This document shows, one piece after another, positions 15,776 to 27,757 of a stretch of 64,000 bases of DNA. The stretch spans positions 2,227,001 through 2,291,000 of the forward strand of contig NZ_VFPT01000001.1 of the NCBI RefSeq assembly GCF_006716865.1. The letters run 5' to 3'. The position numbers and the translations under genes are program-made. The stretch comes from Roseinatronobacter monicus. Its GTDB lineage: Bacteria; Pseudomonadota; Alphaproteobacteria; Rhodobacterales; Rhodobacteraceae. The notes below the pieces were generated by a model. It saw only the letters and a program-made list of their open reading frames with translations, was not told the origin of the DNA and made no database searches. How positions within the stretch are numbered: the stretch's first letter is position 1; each line of letters begins with the position of its first letter.

Positions 15776-16458
15776 ATGGCGCTGCTGACAGTACGCGGGC
15801 CTGGCATGACCATCGGCACTTTAGCACCGCTGGACGATGTGTCCTTCGAGGCGCGCAAAGGGGAAATCCTTGGGCTAGTCGGCGAATCCGGGGCAAGCAA
15901 GTCGCTGACGGCGATGGCGGTCATGGACCTGCTGGGGCGGATGGGGGGGGGGCGTCAGCTCGGGTCGATCTTGTTTGACGGGAAGGAACTGGTCGGGCTG
16001 CGTGACAGCAGCTACCGGCGCCTGCGCGGAAAGCGGATTTCGCTGATAAGTCAGAACTCATGACCTCGCTTGATCCGATCGTGCGGATCGGCGCACAGAT
16101 TGATCAGGTGTCGCGCCTGCGCCTGGGTCTGTGAAAACTGGCGGCCAAGGCGCACAACATAGATCTGATGCAGCAGTTGCGCATCCCAAATGCTGAGACA
16201 TCGCACGGCGCCTATCCGCACCAGCTTTCGGGCGGGCAGAAGCAACGGGTTGGCATTGCCCGCACGCTGGTGCTGAACCCCTCGTTTCTGGTGCAGGTTA
16301 AGCCGACCGCCTCGCTCAATGTGTCGATTGAGGCGCAGATCCGGAAGGGCGAGATTCCCAGCCCCTTTAACCTGCCGCCCGGCAGTGCCTTTGCGCAGCG
16401 CAGCGATGCCAATACCGACCTTGGCGGGTTCATGAATGTCGCGCGACTGCACGGCTGA
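15776..16458 (+). pseudogene. Decayed ATP-binding subunit of a peptide ABC transporter (DppD/OppD type)
   Basis: Once an oligopeptide/dipeptide-type ABC ATPase. The N-terminus is intact in style (DDVSFEARKGEILGLVGESG) but the Walker A serine-glycine is replaced: GESGASKS rather than GESGSGKS. The frame breaks at about 16055, where SQN then TGA replaces the expected QDPMTSLDP; a second stop is at 16131-16133. The ABC signature [13 protein letters not shown] survives at about 16228, but the Walker B region is eroded ([14 protein letters not shown]). An oligopeptide C-terminal piece ([14 protein letters not shown]) follows directly, so DNA has been deleted. Confidence 0.75.
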
Positions 16459-16582
16459 AAGGCCCGCCACGCCAACTGCGCGTCGGCCTTTCGCTCGGGC
16501 ATTGTTACGCGACAGGCGTTTGAAACCTCGCGGCAGTCCGCGCCTAACCATTGGGCGGGATCATTCTTGGCCTACAAACCGC

Positions 16583-16855
16583 GTGGGGGTGACGGCGGTT
16601 CCGCATGTGGCGGGGGTCGATGTGCTGATCGTGTCCAACCCCGGCAAAATGCTGGACTTGCAGCAATTCCGCGCCTTTGGCATTGATCCGGCGCAACACC
16701 GTATCGTGGCTCTCAAATAGCAACAGCATTTCCGGGCCGCCTTCGCGCCCATTGCGGACCGGATCATCGTCTGTGACAGCGGCGCGCTCTGCTCTCCCGA
16801 CCTGCGCAAGCTGACATATCACAAAGTGCCAAGGCCCGTCTTTCCACTGGATTGA
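16583..16855 (+). pseudogene. C-terminal remnant of an MlrC-family (M81) metallopeptidase-like protein
   Basis: The frame reads VGVTAVPHVAGVDVLIVSNPGKMLDLQQFRAFGIDPAQHRIVALK, then TAG at 16718-16720, then QQHFRAAFAPIADRIIVCDSGALCSPDLRKLTYHKVPRPVFPLD and a stop at 16853. The order FRxxGIDP, the K-x-x-HFRAAF block and the terminal RPxFPLD are the pattern of the MlrC C-terminal domain (microcystin-degradation-like, M81). The TAG replaces a conserved codon. With the eroded transporter ATPase next to it, this marks a lost peptide-uptake/degradation cluster. Confidence 0.7.
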
Positions 16856-17477
16856 GTTGGGATAGGCCACAAATTGTGGACCCCCCGCTTGTTTCGGGTT
16901 CTGCAAGCACCATGCGGTGACAATAAAAGCCCTCCCACCCTTCTCGCATAGGACCAATCCTGAACAACAATTCGGATAGGCCGCCGAATGCTTCGCCCTT
17001 CAGGAAGCGTGCTCCGCTGACCGCAACAGCTTCCATGTGGAAAACTGCTGGGACATCTACCCGGATGAACCCACAGAGAGCCGGGAAGCACCGCAAGTGG
17101 GCCGCAAGGACTCCCGTCAGGGTCGATTGGCACCTGACCTAATTGAACCCATACTTCAAAAGTGACATGGCAGGGTCCGGGGCAGACCTTCGCATCGCTC
17201 ATAGGGTGGCAGTTTACAGATCGGTCCAACAGGCACTACGCGCACGCAAAAAGTGTTATTCACTGCAATTATGCAGCACGCAGGTCAAAGGACTTGTATT
17301 CGCACAACATTGCGGCGAACGCCTTATTTTACGGAGCAATGACAATTCTTGACTTGACCTGCTTGGCGGAATCGGGACAAATCGTTAGCTGTGCAACGCA
17401 CCGAAAAAATGCTTGCCGTGAACTCCCGGAAAACCGGGGCAGACCGCCGCCAAGGCGGCGACAACAGAGAGGTCGAA
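16856..17477. other. Long intergenic region upstream of bztA
   Basis: A 620-bp stretch with no supportable gene; open frames on both strands are short and unlike proteins. The left part may be more remnant sequence of the decayed cluster. The bzt promoter is presumably in the AT-richer zone around 17240-17390, where TTGACTTGACC at about 17349 could supply a -35 box, but I cannot define it with confidence. Confidence 0.4.
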
Positions 17478-18497
17478 ATGAAGAAAACCGTATTCGTCGG
17501 CGCGCTAACCGCCGCGACGTTTGGTGCTGGCATGGTGCACGCACAAACCACTTTGGAAACAATTCAGAATCGTGGCGAACTTATCTGCGGGTCCAACACT
17601 GGTCAGGCCGGTTTTGGCGCACCTGATTCAAATGGCGTCTGGCAGGGCTTCGACGTTGGCTTTTGCCGTGCACTGGGGGCTGCGGTCCTCAATGACCCGA
17701 ACGCAGTGACCTTCGTGCCACTGACCAGCCAGACCCGCTTTTCGGCGCTGGCTTCTGGTGAAGTTGACGTGCTTGCGCGCAACACCACTTGGACGTTCGT
17801 GCGCGACGTGGACCTGAACCTGACATTCGTCGGGACAAACTATTACGATGGTCAGGGCTTCATGGTCACGCGTGAGTTGGGCGTCAGCTCTGCGCTGGAA
17901 CTGGACGGTGCGACTGTCTGCATCGAAACCGGCACCACCACAGAATTGAACCTTGCGGATTACTTCCGTGTCAACAACATGAGCTACGAGCCCGTACCTG
18001 TTGATACCGCAGCAGAAGCGCAGCAGCAGTATCTGGCCGGTGCCTGCGACGTCTATACCACAGACGTATCTGCACTTGCGTCCAGCCGCGCGGCCTTCGC
18101 TGAACCCGGCGATCACGCGATCCTGCCTGAGGTCATCTCGAAAGAGCCTCTGGGTCCGGTCGTGCGCCATGGCGACGACCAGTGGGCCGATATTGTTCAG
18201 TGGACATTGTTCGCACTGATTGCGGCTGAAGAACTCGGCGTCACCTCGGCCAATATGGAAGAGCTGAAGGCGGGCGGCAACAACCCCGAAATCAATCGCC
18301 TGCTGGGTGTTGAGGGTGGCTTTGGCGAAATGCTGGGGCTGGACAATGACTGGGCCGCGCGCGCCATTGCCGCTGTTGGCAACTATGGCGAGCTGTTCTC
18401 CAGCACCATTGGCGACCAGACCCCAATCGGTCTGGCCCGTGGACTGAATGCTCAATGGACACAGGGCGGTCTGCTTTACGCACCACCATTCCGTTGA
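17478..18497 (+). CDS. bztA: Periplasmic amino-acid-binding protein of a glutamate/glutamine/aspartate/asparagine ABC transporter
   Basis: BztA/AapJ-type substrate-binding protein of 339 residues. It starts at ATG 17478 behind GAGAGGTCGAA; a signal peptide ends about VHA-Q (residue 22). The mature part begins TTLETIQNRGELICGSNTG and contains GVWQGFDVGFCRALGAAV, VTFVPLTSQTRFSALASGEVDVLARNTTWT and NYYDGQGFMV, all characteristic of family 3 binding proteins of the Bzt/Aap group. It is first in an operon with two large permease subunits and an ATPase. A hairpin after the stop probably gives bztA higher expression than the membrane subunits. Confidence 0.92.
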   Translation: MKKTVFVGALTAATFGAGMVHAQTTLETIQNRGELICGSNTGQAGFGAPDSNGVWQGFDVGFCRALGAAVLNDPNAVTFVPLTSQTRFSALASGEVDVLARNTTWTFVRDVDLNLTFVGTNYYDGQGFMVTRELGVSSALELDGATVCIETGTTTELNLADYFRVNNMSYEPVPVDTAAEAQQQYLAGACDVYTTDVSALASSRAAFAEPGDHAILPEVISKEPLGPVVRHGDDQWADIVQWTLFALIAAEELGVTSANMEELKAGGNNPEINRLLGVEGGFGEMLGLDNDWAARAIAAVGNYGELFSSTIGDQTPIGLARGLNAQWTQGGLLYAPPFR

Positions 18498-18508
18498 TCT
18501 GATTACAG

Positions 18509-18532
18509 GCGCACCCCGTCATCGGGGTGCGC
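18509..18532 (+). terminator. Hairpin between bztA and bztB
   Basis: Perfect ten-base-pair stem GCGCACCCCG/CGGGGTGCGC with a TCAT loop, followed by ATTTTAC. The weak T tract suggests partial termination or 3'-end protection of a bztA transcript, a common arrangement in binding-protein-dependent operons. Confidence 0.65.
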
Positions 18533-18602
18533 ATTTTACAACGTCACATTATAGCAGCTGCATCAGGCACGGTTCTATCCGAGCCGATGAGTGGGGTGTT
18601 TC

Positions 18603-19874
18603 ATGTCCAGCACAACTGATCCGCGCGCAGCGGAATCGGCACCACCCAAGCGTGCCTTTCATCCTAGCATGCTGCTCTATGACCAGCGCTATCGTTCGAT
18701 CACAATTCAGATTTTCGCCTTGTTCCTGCTGATGCTGGGGGCGGCATGGTTGATCGACAACGTCATCAATAACCTGCGCCTGCTTGGCCGGACGTTCAGC
18801 TTCAATTTCCTGTCGCAATCGGCAGGCTATGACATCAACCAGCGCCCCATCGAGTATAACAGTCAGATGACGCATGGCCGTGCAGCACTGGTGGGTTTTC
18901 TGAACACAGTCATTCTGGCGGTGATGGGCTGCGCGCTGGCCACGATCCTTGGTGTTCTGGCGGGTGTGCTGCGCCTGTCAAAGAACTGGATCGTGTCGCG
19001 GCTTGTCACTGTCTATGTTGAAGTTTTTCGCAATATCCCTACCCTGATCTGGATTTTGATTTTTGGCGCTGTCATGGCCGAAAGCATGCCCGCACCTTCC
19101 GCCTTTCGGGGCGATGATCCGGCCTCAAGCATGATTTTCGATGCCATCGCCATTACAAATCGCGGCGTCTATGTGCCCGCGATCCTGTTCACGACCGAAC
19201 TTGGCGTGTTGCCACTTGGCCCTGTATCCCCATCGCTGAACTGGGTGCTGGTGCTGGCCGTTCTGGTGGCCGGGATCTTCGCCAATAAAGTCCTGATCGA
19301 CCATGCCACGCGCGTGCAAAACGCAACGGGTATACGGCCCAAGACATGGTGGAAATCCCTGCTGGTTCTGTTCGGGCCAGTGATCCTGATATTTCTCGCG
19401 CTTGGGGCGCATCTGGAATACCCGGAGTTGCGCGGCTTCAACTTCGTCGGCGGCACGCATTTGCGCAACTCCTTGCTGGCGATGTGGCTGGGGCTTGGAA
19501 TTTATACCGGTGCCTTCATCGCCGAGATTGTGCGCGGCGGCATTCTGGCCATATCCAAGGGCCAGACCGAAGCGGCCTTTGCGCTTGGCCTGCAACCGGG
19601 CAAAACAATGCGTCTGGTCATCCTGCCGCAGGCGTTGCGGGTCATCATTCCACCACTGATCTCGCAATATCTGAACCTGACCAAGAATACCTCGTTGGGG
19701 CTTGCGGTGGGCTATATGGACCTGCGCTCGACGCTGGGCGGTATCACCATCAACCAGACCGGGCGCGAGTTGGAAGGGATGTTGCTGCTCATGGCCGTCT
19801 ATCTGGCGATCAGCCTGACCATTTCGGGGCTGATGAATGTCTATAATTCCCGCGTCAAGCTGAAGGAACGGTGA
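18603..19874 (+). CDS. bztB: ABC transporter permease, BztB/AapQ type
   Basis: Inner-membrane permease of 423 residues for acidic and amide amino acids. It starts at ATG 18603; a GTG at 18591 adds only four residues. It has several membrane segments, with a long insert between the first and later helices as in BztB/AapQ. The permease EAA loop is in IVRGGILAISKGQTEAAFALGLQPGKTMRLVILPQALRVIIPP, followed by YLNLTKNTSLGLAVGYMDL, a hallmark of this subfamily. Stop is followed one base later by bztC. Confidence 0.92.
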   Translation: MSSTTDPRAAESAPPKRAFHPSMLLYDQRYRSITIQIFALFLLMLGAAWLIDNVINNLRLLGRTFSFNFLSQSAGYDINQRPIEYNSQMTHGRAALVGFLNTVILAVMGCALATILGVLAGVLRLSKNWIVSRLVTVYVEVFRNIPTLIWILIFGAVMAESMPAPSAFRGDDPASSMIFDAIAITNRGVYVPAILFTTELGVLPLGPVSPSLNWVLVLAVLVAGIFANKVLIDHATRVQNATGIRPKTWWKSLLVLFGPVILIFLALGAHLEYPELRGFNFVGGTHLRNSLLAMWLGLGIYTGAFIAEIVRGGILAISKGQTEAAFALGLQPGKTMRLVILPQALRVIIPPLISQYLNLTKNTSLGLAVGYMDLRSTLGGITINQTGRELEGMLLLMAVYLAISLTISGLMNVYNSRVKLKER

Positions 19875-19875
19875 G

Positions 19876-21174
19876 ATGAGCGATACCCATGCCCAAACCG
19901 TCGCCTATGTGCGCAACGAAATGCTGCCCCCCGCTGACCCCCCATTGAGAGAGTCGGGGGCCGTCAAATGGCTGCGCGAAAACCTGTTCTCAGGGGCGTT
20001 GAACACGGCCCTGACGCTCGCGGCGCTCGCCATCATCTGGTACGCGCTGGCGGCAATCGGACCGTGGCTGCTGAATTCTGTCTGGTCTGCCGGGTCTTTG
20101 GCGGAGTGTCGTGCAATTCTGGATGGGACAAGCGGAGCGTGCTTTTCCGTGATTACGGATCGCTGGCACCAGCTTTTGTTCGGCTTCTACCCGCCGCAAC
20201 ATTACTGGCGCCCGGTGCTGACCTTGGCGCTGCTGTTTGCGGCACTTGCGCCTGTCTTGTTTCCCGCGCTGCCGCGCAAGATGATGATCTTCAGCGCGAC
20301 TTATCCGTTTCTGGCCTATCATCTGCTATGGGGCGGGTCTGTGTGGCTGCCGGTCTCGGCGGCCCTTGGGTTTGTGGCGGGCTATCTGGCTTATGTCATC
20401 CTTGCCCGCGTCAGCACCTTGGTCGCAGTGTTCGCCGCCATCCTAGCGCCCGTGTTCTGGTGGCTTTTCGCAGCCGGTCCCTTCGATCAGGCGCTGAGTT
20501 CCGTTATGCCCTTTGGGCTGGAATTTGTGCGTTCCGACAGGTTTGGCGGGTTTCTGATCTCGCTTATCATCGGAATTTCGGGGATTTCGCTGTCACTTCC
20601 CATCGGGATCGTGCTTGCCTTGGGGCGGCAGTCGGACATGGTGTTCATTAAATCTGTCTGCGTGATCGTGATCGAGTTCATTCGCGGCGTGCCACTGATT
20701 ACGCTTTTGTTCACAGCGTCCTTGCTGCTCAACTACTTCCTGCCCCCCGGCACCACGTTTGACCTGATCTTGCGCGTGATCATCATGGTCACACTCTTCG
20801 CATCGGCCTATATGGCCGAGGTGATCCGCGGCGGGCTGGCCGCGCTGCCCAAGGGCCAATACGAAGCCGCCGATGCGTTGGGGCTGAATTACTGGAAAGC
20901 GCAACGCCTAATCATCATGCCGCAAGCGCTGAAAATCTCGATCCCCGGCATCGTGAACACCTTTATCGGGTTGTTCAAGGACACGACGCTTGTCGTCTTC
21001 ATTGGCCTGCTGGACCCAATCGGGCTGTCCAACGCGATCCGCGCAGATACCAACTGGAATGGCATCTATTGGGAATTGTTCATTTTCATCGCAGCACTGT
21101 TTTTCATCTTCTGTTTCGGCATGTCGCGCTATTCCATGTATCTGGAGCGCAAGCTGAAAACTGATCACAAGTAA
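19876..21174 (+). CDS. bztC: ABC transporter permease, BztC/AapM type
   Basis: Second permease, 432 residues, pairing with BztB. The N-terminal half has several helices; the permease core has the EAA loop [44 protein letters not shown] followed by [25 protein letters not shown]. These features and the size (larger than ordinary family 3 permeases) place it in the BztC/AapM group. It starts one base after the bztB stop. Confidence 0.92.
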   Translation: MSDTHAQTVAYVRNEMLPPADPPLRESGAVKWLRENLFSGALNTALTLAALAIIWYALAAIGPWLLNSVWSAGSLAECRAILDGTSGACFSVITDRWHQLLFGFYPPQHYWRPVLTLALLFAALAPVLFPALPRKMMIFSATYPFLAYHLLWGGSVWLPVSAALGFVAGYLAYVILARVSTLVAVFAAILAPVFWWLFAAGPFDQALSSVMPFGLEFVRSDRFGGFLISLIIGISGISLSLPIGIVLALGRQSDMVFIKSVCVIVIEFIRGVPLITLLFTASLLLNYFLPPGTTFDLILRVIIMVTLFASAYMAEVIRGGLAALPKGQYEAADALGLNYWKAQRLIIMPQALKISIPGIVNTFIGLFKDTTLVVFIGLLDPIGLSNAIRADTNWNGIYWELFIFIAALFFIFCFGMSRYSMYLERKLKTDHK

Positions 21175-21184
21175 GGAGACTGTC

Positions 21185-21988
21185 ATGACTGAGTTACAGC
21201 TTGACCCCGGCATAGACCGCGAGATCAACACCAGCGCGATGAAAGTGACCGACGAGGTTGCGATTCAGATCACCGGCATGAACAAATGGTATGGCTCGTT
21301 CCATGTGCTGCGCGACATCGACATTACGGTCAATCGCGGTGAACGGATCGTGGTTTGCGGCCCTTCGGGTTCGGGGAAATCGACACTGATCCGCTGTATC
21401 AACCGTCTGGAAGAACATCAGTCAGGGCAGATCATTGTCGACGGCACTGAATTGACGGGTGATTTGAAGAACATCGACAAGGTGCGCTCAGAGGTCGGGA
21501 TGGTGTTTCAGCATTTCAACCTGTTCCCGCATCTGACCATTCTGGAAAACTGCACCCTCGCGCCCATCTGGGTGCGCAAGGTGCCCAAACGCGAAGCCGA
21601 AGAAACGGCGATGCATTTTCTGGAAAAGGTGAAAATTCCCGAACAGGCGTTGAAATATCCCGGCCAGTTGTCCGGCGGGCAGCAACAGCGCGTCGCCATC
21701 GCACGGTCGCTGTGCATGAAGCCGCGTATCATGCTGTTTGACGAACCCACCTCGGCGCTGGACCCCGAGATGATCAAGGAAGTGCTCGATACCATGATCG
21801 CGCTGGCTGAAGAGGGCATGACCATGCTGTGCGTGACGCATGAAATGGGCTTTGCCCAAGCGGTGGCAAACCGCGTGATCTTTATGGATCAGGGCCAGAT
21901 CGTGGAGCAGAACGAGCCGCGCGAGTTCTTCAACAACCCCAAATCAGAGCGCACAAAGCTGTTTCTCAGCCAGATTCTGGGGCATTAG
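21185..21988 (+). CDS. bztD: ABC transporter ATP-binding protein, BztD/AapP type
   Basis: The 267-residue ATPase energises the BztBC permease. It starts at ATG 21185 with AAGGAG upstream. Walker A is GPSGSGKST, the Q loop is [16 protein letters not shown], signature [15 protein letters not shown], Walker [15 protein letters not shown], and the switch His is in [10 protein letters not shown]. Everything needed for activity is present. The gene ends the bztABCD operon. Confidence 0.94.
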   Translation: MTELQLDPGIDREINTSAMKVTDEVAIQITGMNKWYGSFHVLRDIDITVNRGERIVVCGPSGSGKSTLIRCINRLEEHQSGQIIVDGTELTGDLKNIDKVRSEVGMVFQHFNLFPHLTILENCTLAPIWVRKVPKREAEETAMHFLEKVKIPEQALKYPGQLSGGQQQRVAIARSLCMKPRIMLFDEPTSALDPEMIKEVLDTMIALAEEGMTMLCVTHEMGFAQAVANRVIFMDQGQIVEQNEPREFFNNPKSERTKLFLSQILGH

Positions 21989-22012
21989 GGCCAACCATGC
22001 CAAAGCGGGGAG

Positions 22013-22279
22013 CTAGCGGCCTACCCCGCTTGCGCGCGCGATCTGATCAAGCATTAGCGACAAGCGCTCTGGGCAATCCTTGGCACCTGTAACCCACAGA
22101 TACAAATCCTGATCGTTCTCATCAAGAAGCTGCTCATAGCTGTCAAGATCAGCTGCGCTGAGCTCCGCGATATGCGCATCGGCATAGGGGCCAAGGATCA
22201 GGTCCATTTCCTTCATGCCGCGGCGCCAAGAGCGCATGCGCAGTTTCTTCAGGCGCGCCTCAGCGGGAGAGATGTTCAT
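22013..22279 (-). CDS. sdhE: FAD assembly factor SdhE (succinate dehydrogenase assembly factor 2 family)
   Basis: 88-residue cytosolic protein that promotes covalent FAD attachment to SdhA. The signature is present: an N-terminal RLKKLRMRSWRRGMKEMDLILGPYAD, with the RGxxE motif, and the downstream LDSYEQLLDENDQDLYLWVTG segment typical of the family. It begins two bases after the XRE regulator gene and probably shares its transcript. The sdh genes themselves are not in the window. Confidence 0.9.
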   Translation of the reverse strand: MNISPAEARLKKLRMRSWRRGMKEMDLILGPYADAHIAELSAADLDSYEQLLDENDQDLYLWVTGAKDCPERLSLMLDQIARASGVGR

Positions 22280-22281
22280 GC

Positions 22282-23994
<1,713 letters not shown>

Positions 23995-25175
23995 TACCAA
24001 TCAGCATTGATCAGAACTCTTGAGCCCAGTCGCGGGTTCCAATGGAGGTGATTGTGTCGGGCATGCTGACCAATTTGTTCCAAGCCTTGCAGCAATGATC
24101 TACGATGTCTTCATAGGTTTCGAAGATGAGGTTTGATAGCCAGTTGTCTCGCATGAATTGCCAGATGTTTTCGACTGGATTGAGTTCTGGGCATTTTGCG
24201 GGGATCGGGATGATGGTGATGTTGTCCGGAATGACCAGCTTGTCAGTCATGTGCCATGCGGCTTGATCCACGAGCACAGCCCCATGTGCTTTGGGTGCGA
24301 CAGTTTGGGAGATTTCAGCAAGATGCAGGGCCATCGCTTCGGTATTGCACGCTGGCAGCACAAGACCTGCAGCTTTCCCGAGGGCTGGGCAAATCGCTCC
24401 AAAGATGTAGCTTGAACTCGTGCGCTGATCATGTGGGGCGGAAGGTCGCGTACCGCGCTTCGCCCATCGGCGCGTGATCTTGTTTTTCTGGCCGACACGC
24501 GCTTCATCTTGGAACCAGACTTCGATCACAGTGCCTTGCAGGAGCCGTGCGCGGAGCTTTGCTACTGCGGCTGCAAACCCTTTTTTTTAAAGTCCTCCAG
24601 TGCGGCTGTATCTTGCGCGTGATGGCGCGGGCGTGCTGTGAGTTTGACATAACCAAGCGCCCTGAGTTCCCGGCTTATCGACGTCTCGTGAAGTGAAATC
24701 CCAAATGTGTCTGCAATCCATTTCCTCAGATCACTCAGGCGCCAGCGGACGACCCCATGGACCGATAAGGTCGGACCGCTCTCAACAATTGCAGCAAGCG
24801 CCCTGCGCTGCTCATCGTTAAGCTTAGACTGCTGACCAGGAGCTTTGCCGTTGATCAAGCCGTCAGGCCCGCGGGCATTAAACCGCTCCACCCAGTCACG
24901 GACAATTTGTAGGCCAACACCACCAATCCGAGCAGCATCGCTGCGCCGACCGCCATCATAGATCTCCGCCAGCGCCAAAAGCCTGCGGGCTTGGTTGGCA
25001 TCCTTTGTCTTTCGCGCAAGTTCTCTCAACTTCATGCCGTCGTAGTCTGTCCGTAACGCGAGCGCTGCGCCCATAGAGAGGCCCTCCCCAGAAAATCTGA
25101 CGCCATTGAGTCAGATCTTCATAGATTTGGGAATCCCAAAACCCTCAGAAGAGTCAGATTTCGCGAGACTTGGTA
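23995..25175 (-). mobile_element. IS630-family insertion sequence, copy A
   Basis: About 1.18 kb with a two-frame transposase on the minus strand. The left end reads TACCAATCAGCATTGATCAG and the right end ends CTTGGTA. The ends are imperfect inverted repeats (TACCAA, then ATCAGAA against ATCTGA, then CTCTT..GAG). IS630 elements target TA; TA occurs at both borders. It abuts the stop codon of aatA on one side and the mraY terminator on the other. Confidence 0.75.
24011..25074 (-). CDS. IS630-family transposase, two frames joined at an A8 run
   Basis: The upstream frame (25074-24562) carries the helix-turn-helix part (ARIGGVGLQIVRDWVERFNARG, Pro/Gln linker KAPGQQSKLNDEQ). The downstream frame (from about 24575 to 24011) carries the DDE domain: VWFQDEARVGQKN, AVLVDQAAWH and NPVENIWQFMRDNW. 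The switch is at an A8 run on the coding strand (T8 at 24581-24588): a -1 shift turns FKKKGLQPQ-stop into FKKKGFAAAVAKLRARLLQG, which runs directly into IEVWFQDE. This fits -1 slippage, known for IS630 elements, so the product may be functional. One end may alternatively be a mutation. Confidence 0.8.
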
Positions 25176-25183
25176 TGAGACAG

Positions 25184-25212
25184 AAAAGGGGGCGCGCTGC
25201 GCCCCTTTTTTT
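25184..25212 (-). terminator. Bidirectional rho-independent terminator after mraY
   Basis: GGGGCGC (25189-25195) and GCGCCCC (25199-25205) form a perfect stem with a three-base loop, flanked by an A run on one side and T7 on the other, so it reads as a terminator in both directions. It ends the mraY transcript. Confidence 0.85.
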
Positions 25213-25237
25213 GAGTATTTTCAGCAAGAAAATGCGC

Positions 25238-26323
25238 TTAGCGGATTTTCAGGGTGGCCAGCCCGATGAGCGCCAAGACCAGTGCGATGATCCAGAACCG
25301 GATCACGATCTGCGGCTCTGCCCAGCCCTTTTTCTCGAAATGGTGGTGGATCGGGGCCATCAGAAAGACCCGTTTGCCGGTGCGTTTGAAGTAAAGCACC
25401 TGAATGATGACCGACAACGTCTCGACCACGAAAATACCGCCAACAATAGCCAAAACGATCTCATGCTTGATGACGACGGCAATTGCGCCCAGTGCGCCAC
25501 CCAGCGCGAGTGATCCAGTATCGCCCATGAACACAGCCGCAGGTGGGGCATTATACCACAAAAAACCCAAGCCCCCGCCACAGAGCGCCGCGACAAAGAT
25601 CAGCAACTCGCCCACGCCCGGCACATAATGCACATCCAGATAGGACGTGAAATCGACCCGCCCCACCGCATAGGCGATCACGCCCAAAGTGCCTGCTGCG
25701 ATCATCACCGGCATAATAGCCAAACCGTCCAGACCATCGGTCAGGTTGACCGCATTGGCCGCGCCAAGGATGACGAACGCTGCGAAAGGCACGAAGAACC
25801 AGCCCATATTGACCAGAACTTCCTTGAAGACCGGCACGGCAAGTTGCCCCTGCAATTCACTTGGGTGCAGATACAGCGCCGCGACACCCGCCGCGACCCC
25901 GATCACAGCCCCCATTGCCAGCCGCACTCTGCCCGGAACACCTTTCACATTGCCTTTCGAGACCTTGGCCAGATCATCGGCGAACCCGATCAAACCAAAG
26001 CCCACAGTGACCAGAAGCACGATCCACACATAGCCATTGTCCAGCCGCGCCCAGAGCAGGGTAGAGAGCGTCAGCGCCGACAGGATCAGCAGACCGCCCA
26101 TGGTGGGTGTGCCGGTTTTGGTCAGAAGATGGCTTTCGGGACCATCCTCGCGGATCGGCTGGCCATTGGTCTGGCGGCGGCGCAGCATGTTGATCAGAGG
26201 CCTGCCAAAGATGAAGCCGAACACCAGCGCGGTCAGAAATGCAGCACCCGCCCGAAAGGTGATGTACCGGAACAGGTTGAAGCCCGGAACAGTATCGGCA
26301 AACTCGGTTAACCAGAAAAACAT
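25238..26323 (-). CDS. mraY: Phospho-N-acetylmuramoyl-pentapeptide-transferase
   Basis: Membrane enzyme that makes lipid I from UDP-MurNAc-pentapeptide and undecaprenyl phosphate. 361 residues, about ten membrane segments. Motifs: [46 protein letters not shown], the Mg-binding region; [21 protein letters not shown]; and the [13 protein letters not shown] loop near the C-terminus. It is the last gene of the leftward division/cell-wall operon in this window; murD, which usually follows, is absent. Confidence 0.96.
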   Translation of the reverse strand: MFFWLTEFADTVPGFNLFRYITFRAGAAFLTALVFGFIFGRPLINMLRRRQTNGQPIREDGPESHLLTKTGTPTMGGLLILSALTLSTLLWARLDNGYVWIVLLVTVGFGLIGFADDLAKVSKGNVKGVPGRVRLAMGAVIGVAAGVAALYLHPSELQGQLAVPVFKEVLVNMGWFFVPFAAFVILGAANAVNLTDGLDGLAIMPVMIAAGTLGVIAYAVGRVDFTSYLDVHYVPGVGELLIFVAALCGGGLGFLWYNAPPAAVFMGDTGSLALGGALGAIAVVIKHEIVLAIVGGIFVVETLSVIIQVLYFKRTGKRVFLMAPIHHHFEKKGWAEPQIVIRFWIIALVLALIGLATLKIR

Positions 26324-26326
26324 ACG

Positions 26327-27757
26327 TTACTTTCCTCTTGCAGTGCGCATCGTCACATCGAGATGGCGCAGCCCGTCCACAACCCGCGACACAAAGCTGG
26401 ATTTGGACCCTTTGACCAGAACAATATCCCCCGGAGCCACCAATAGATGCGCGATCACGGCCAGGTCATCTGCCTTCGCGACATGCCGCCCGCGCTTGCG
26501 CAAGGGAAGCTTTGCATGAAGCGCGCCCATGCGCGGCCCCACACAATGCACCAGATCAATGCTGTTCATTGCGGGCAGGCAAGCGATGGCTTCGTGCAGC
26601 GCGGTTTCTTGCGGCCCAAGTTCCAGCATATCGCCCAGAATCGCCACCCGGCGCCCCGCTCGCCCGGATTGTCCGCGTGCCGGGGTCAGGTCGGCCAGCA
26701 ATTGCAACGCTGCCTCGACCGAAGCCGGGTTGGCGTTGAACGCATCATCAATCAGGGTGAACTGTAACTCTTCGACCGCATCGAGCATCACTTCTTCGCG
26801 CAAACCACGCCCGGAGGGCGGCTGCCAGCGCCCCAGAGCCATGGTCGCGCGTACCAGATCAAGGCCAAGTGCCTGCGCCACACCCAGACAGCCCAGCGCA
26901 TTCATCCCGAAATGTGCGCCCGCATTGCTCAGCCGGATGGCCAGACGCATCTGGTCCAATTGCGCGCGCATCACGAGGGCTGTGTCGGTCTGCATCATAT
27001 CAAGCATCTGCACGCAGTCAGACTGCGCGCCAAAGGGCAGAAGTTGTGCCTGCGCGGCCGTTGCTTCGGTTTCAAGGATTGGGCTGGTTGGCAGATCACA
27101 AGGGTAAACCGCATGGCCGCCCGGCAACAGCCCCTTGAAGATACTTGCCTTCTCATAGGCAATCCCCTCGATACTCTCGAACGCTTCGAGATGCGCTGCG
27201 GCGATTGTGGTGATCATGGCGATATGCGGGCGGGTCAGGCGTGCGAGCGGTTCAATCTCGCCGGGGTGGTTCATGCCAATCTCGATCACAGCGAAATCTG
27301 CCTTTGGGTCCAGCCGCGCCAGCGTCACTGGCACCCCCCAATGGTTGTTGAAACTTGCCTCGGCCGCGTGGGTTTGGCCGAAATCCGACAGCATTTCGCG
27401 CAGCATTTCCTTGGTCGAGGTTTTGCCAGCCGATCCCGTGACCGCGATCACACGTGCCTTCGCGCGCGCGCGTCCTGCGGCACCCAATGCGGTCAGTGCC
27501 GCCATTACATCAGGCACGATCAGCAGCGGTGCATCTTCGGGCACACCATCAGGCCGGTGCGTCACCAGCGCCGCAGCAGCCCCTTTCGCAAGCGCTTGGG
27601 CCACGAAGTCATGACCATCGCGCGTGGCGGTCAGCGCAATGAACAGATCACCCGGTTGCAGGTTGCGCGTGTCAATGGAAATGCCGCTGGCCTGCCAGTC
27701 GCTTGTTGCCAGACCACCCGTCGCCGCTGCCGCGTCCTGCGCGCGCCACAAACTCAT
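26327..27757 (-). CDS. murF: UDP-N-acetylmuramoyl-tripeptide--D-alanyl-D-alanine ligase
   Basis: Adds D-Ala-D-Ala to UDP-MurNAc-tripeptide; Mur ligase with 476 residues. ATP-binding loop AVTGSAGKTSTKEMLREML, followed by the family segments EASFNNHWGVPVTLARL, EIGMNHPGEIEPLARL and the C-terminal DDAFNANPASVEAAL and GDMLELG. It starts by ATGA overlap with the end of murE and its stop lies three bases before mraY. Confidence 0.95.
   Translation of the reverse strand: MSLWRAQDAAAATGGLATSDWQASGISIDTRNLQPGDLFIALTATRDGHDFVAQALAKGAAAALVTHRPDGVPEDAPLLIVPDVMAALTALGAAGRARAKARVIAVTGSAGKTSTKEMLREMLSDFGQTHAAEASFNNHWGVPVTLARLDPKADFAVIEIGMNHPGEIEPLARLTRPHIAMITTIAAAHLEAFESIEGIAYEKASIFKGLLPGGHAVYPCDLPTSPILETEATAAQAQLLPFGAQSDCVQMLDMMQTDTALVMRAQLDQMRLAIRLSNAGAHFGMNALGCLGVAQALGLDLVRATMALGRWQPPSGRGLREEVMLDAVEELQFTLIDDAFNANPASVEAALQLLADLTPARGQSGRAGRRVAILGDMLELGPQETALHEAIACLPAMNSIDLVHCVGPRMGALHAKLPLRKRGRHVAKADDLAVIAHLLVAPGDIVLVKGSKSSFVSRVVDGLRHLDVTMRTARGK

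Noticed and set aside
16544-17229. Minus-strand frames of 110-137 codons upstream of bztA
   Set aside because: They overlap the MlrC remnant and each other, and none has a start site or domain; more likely decayed DNA.
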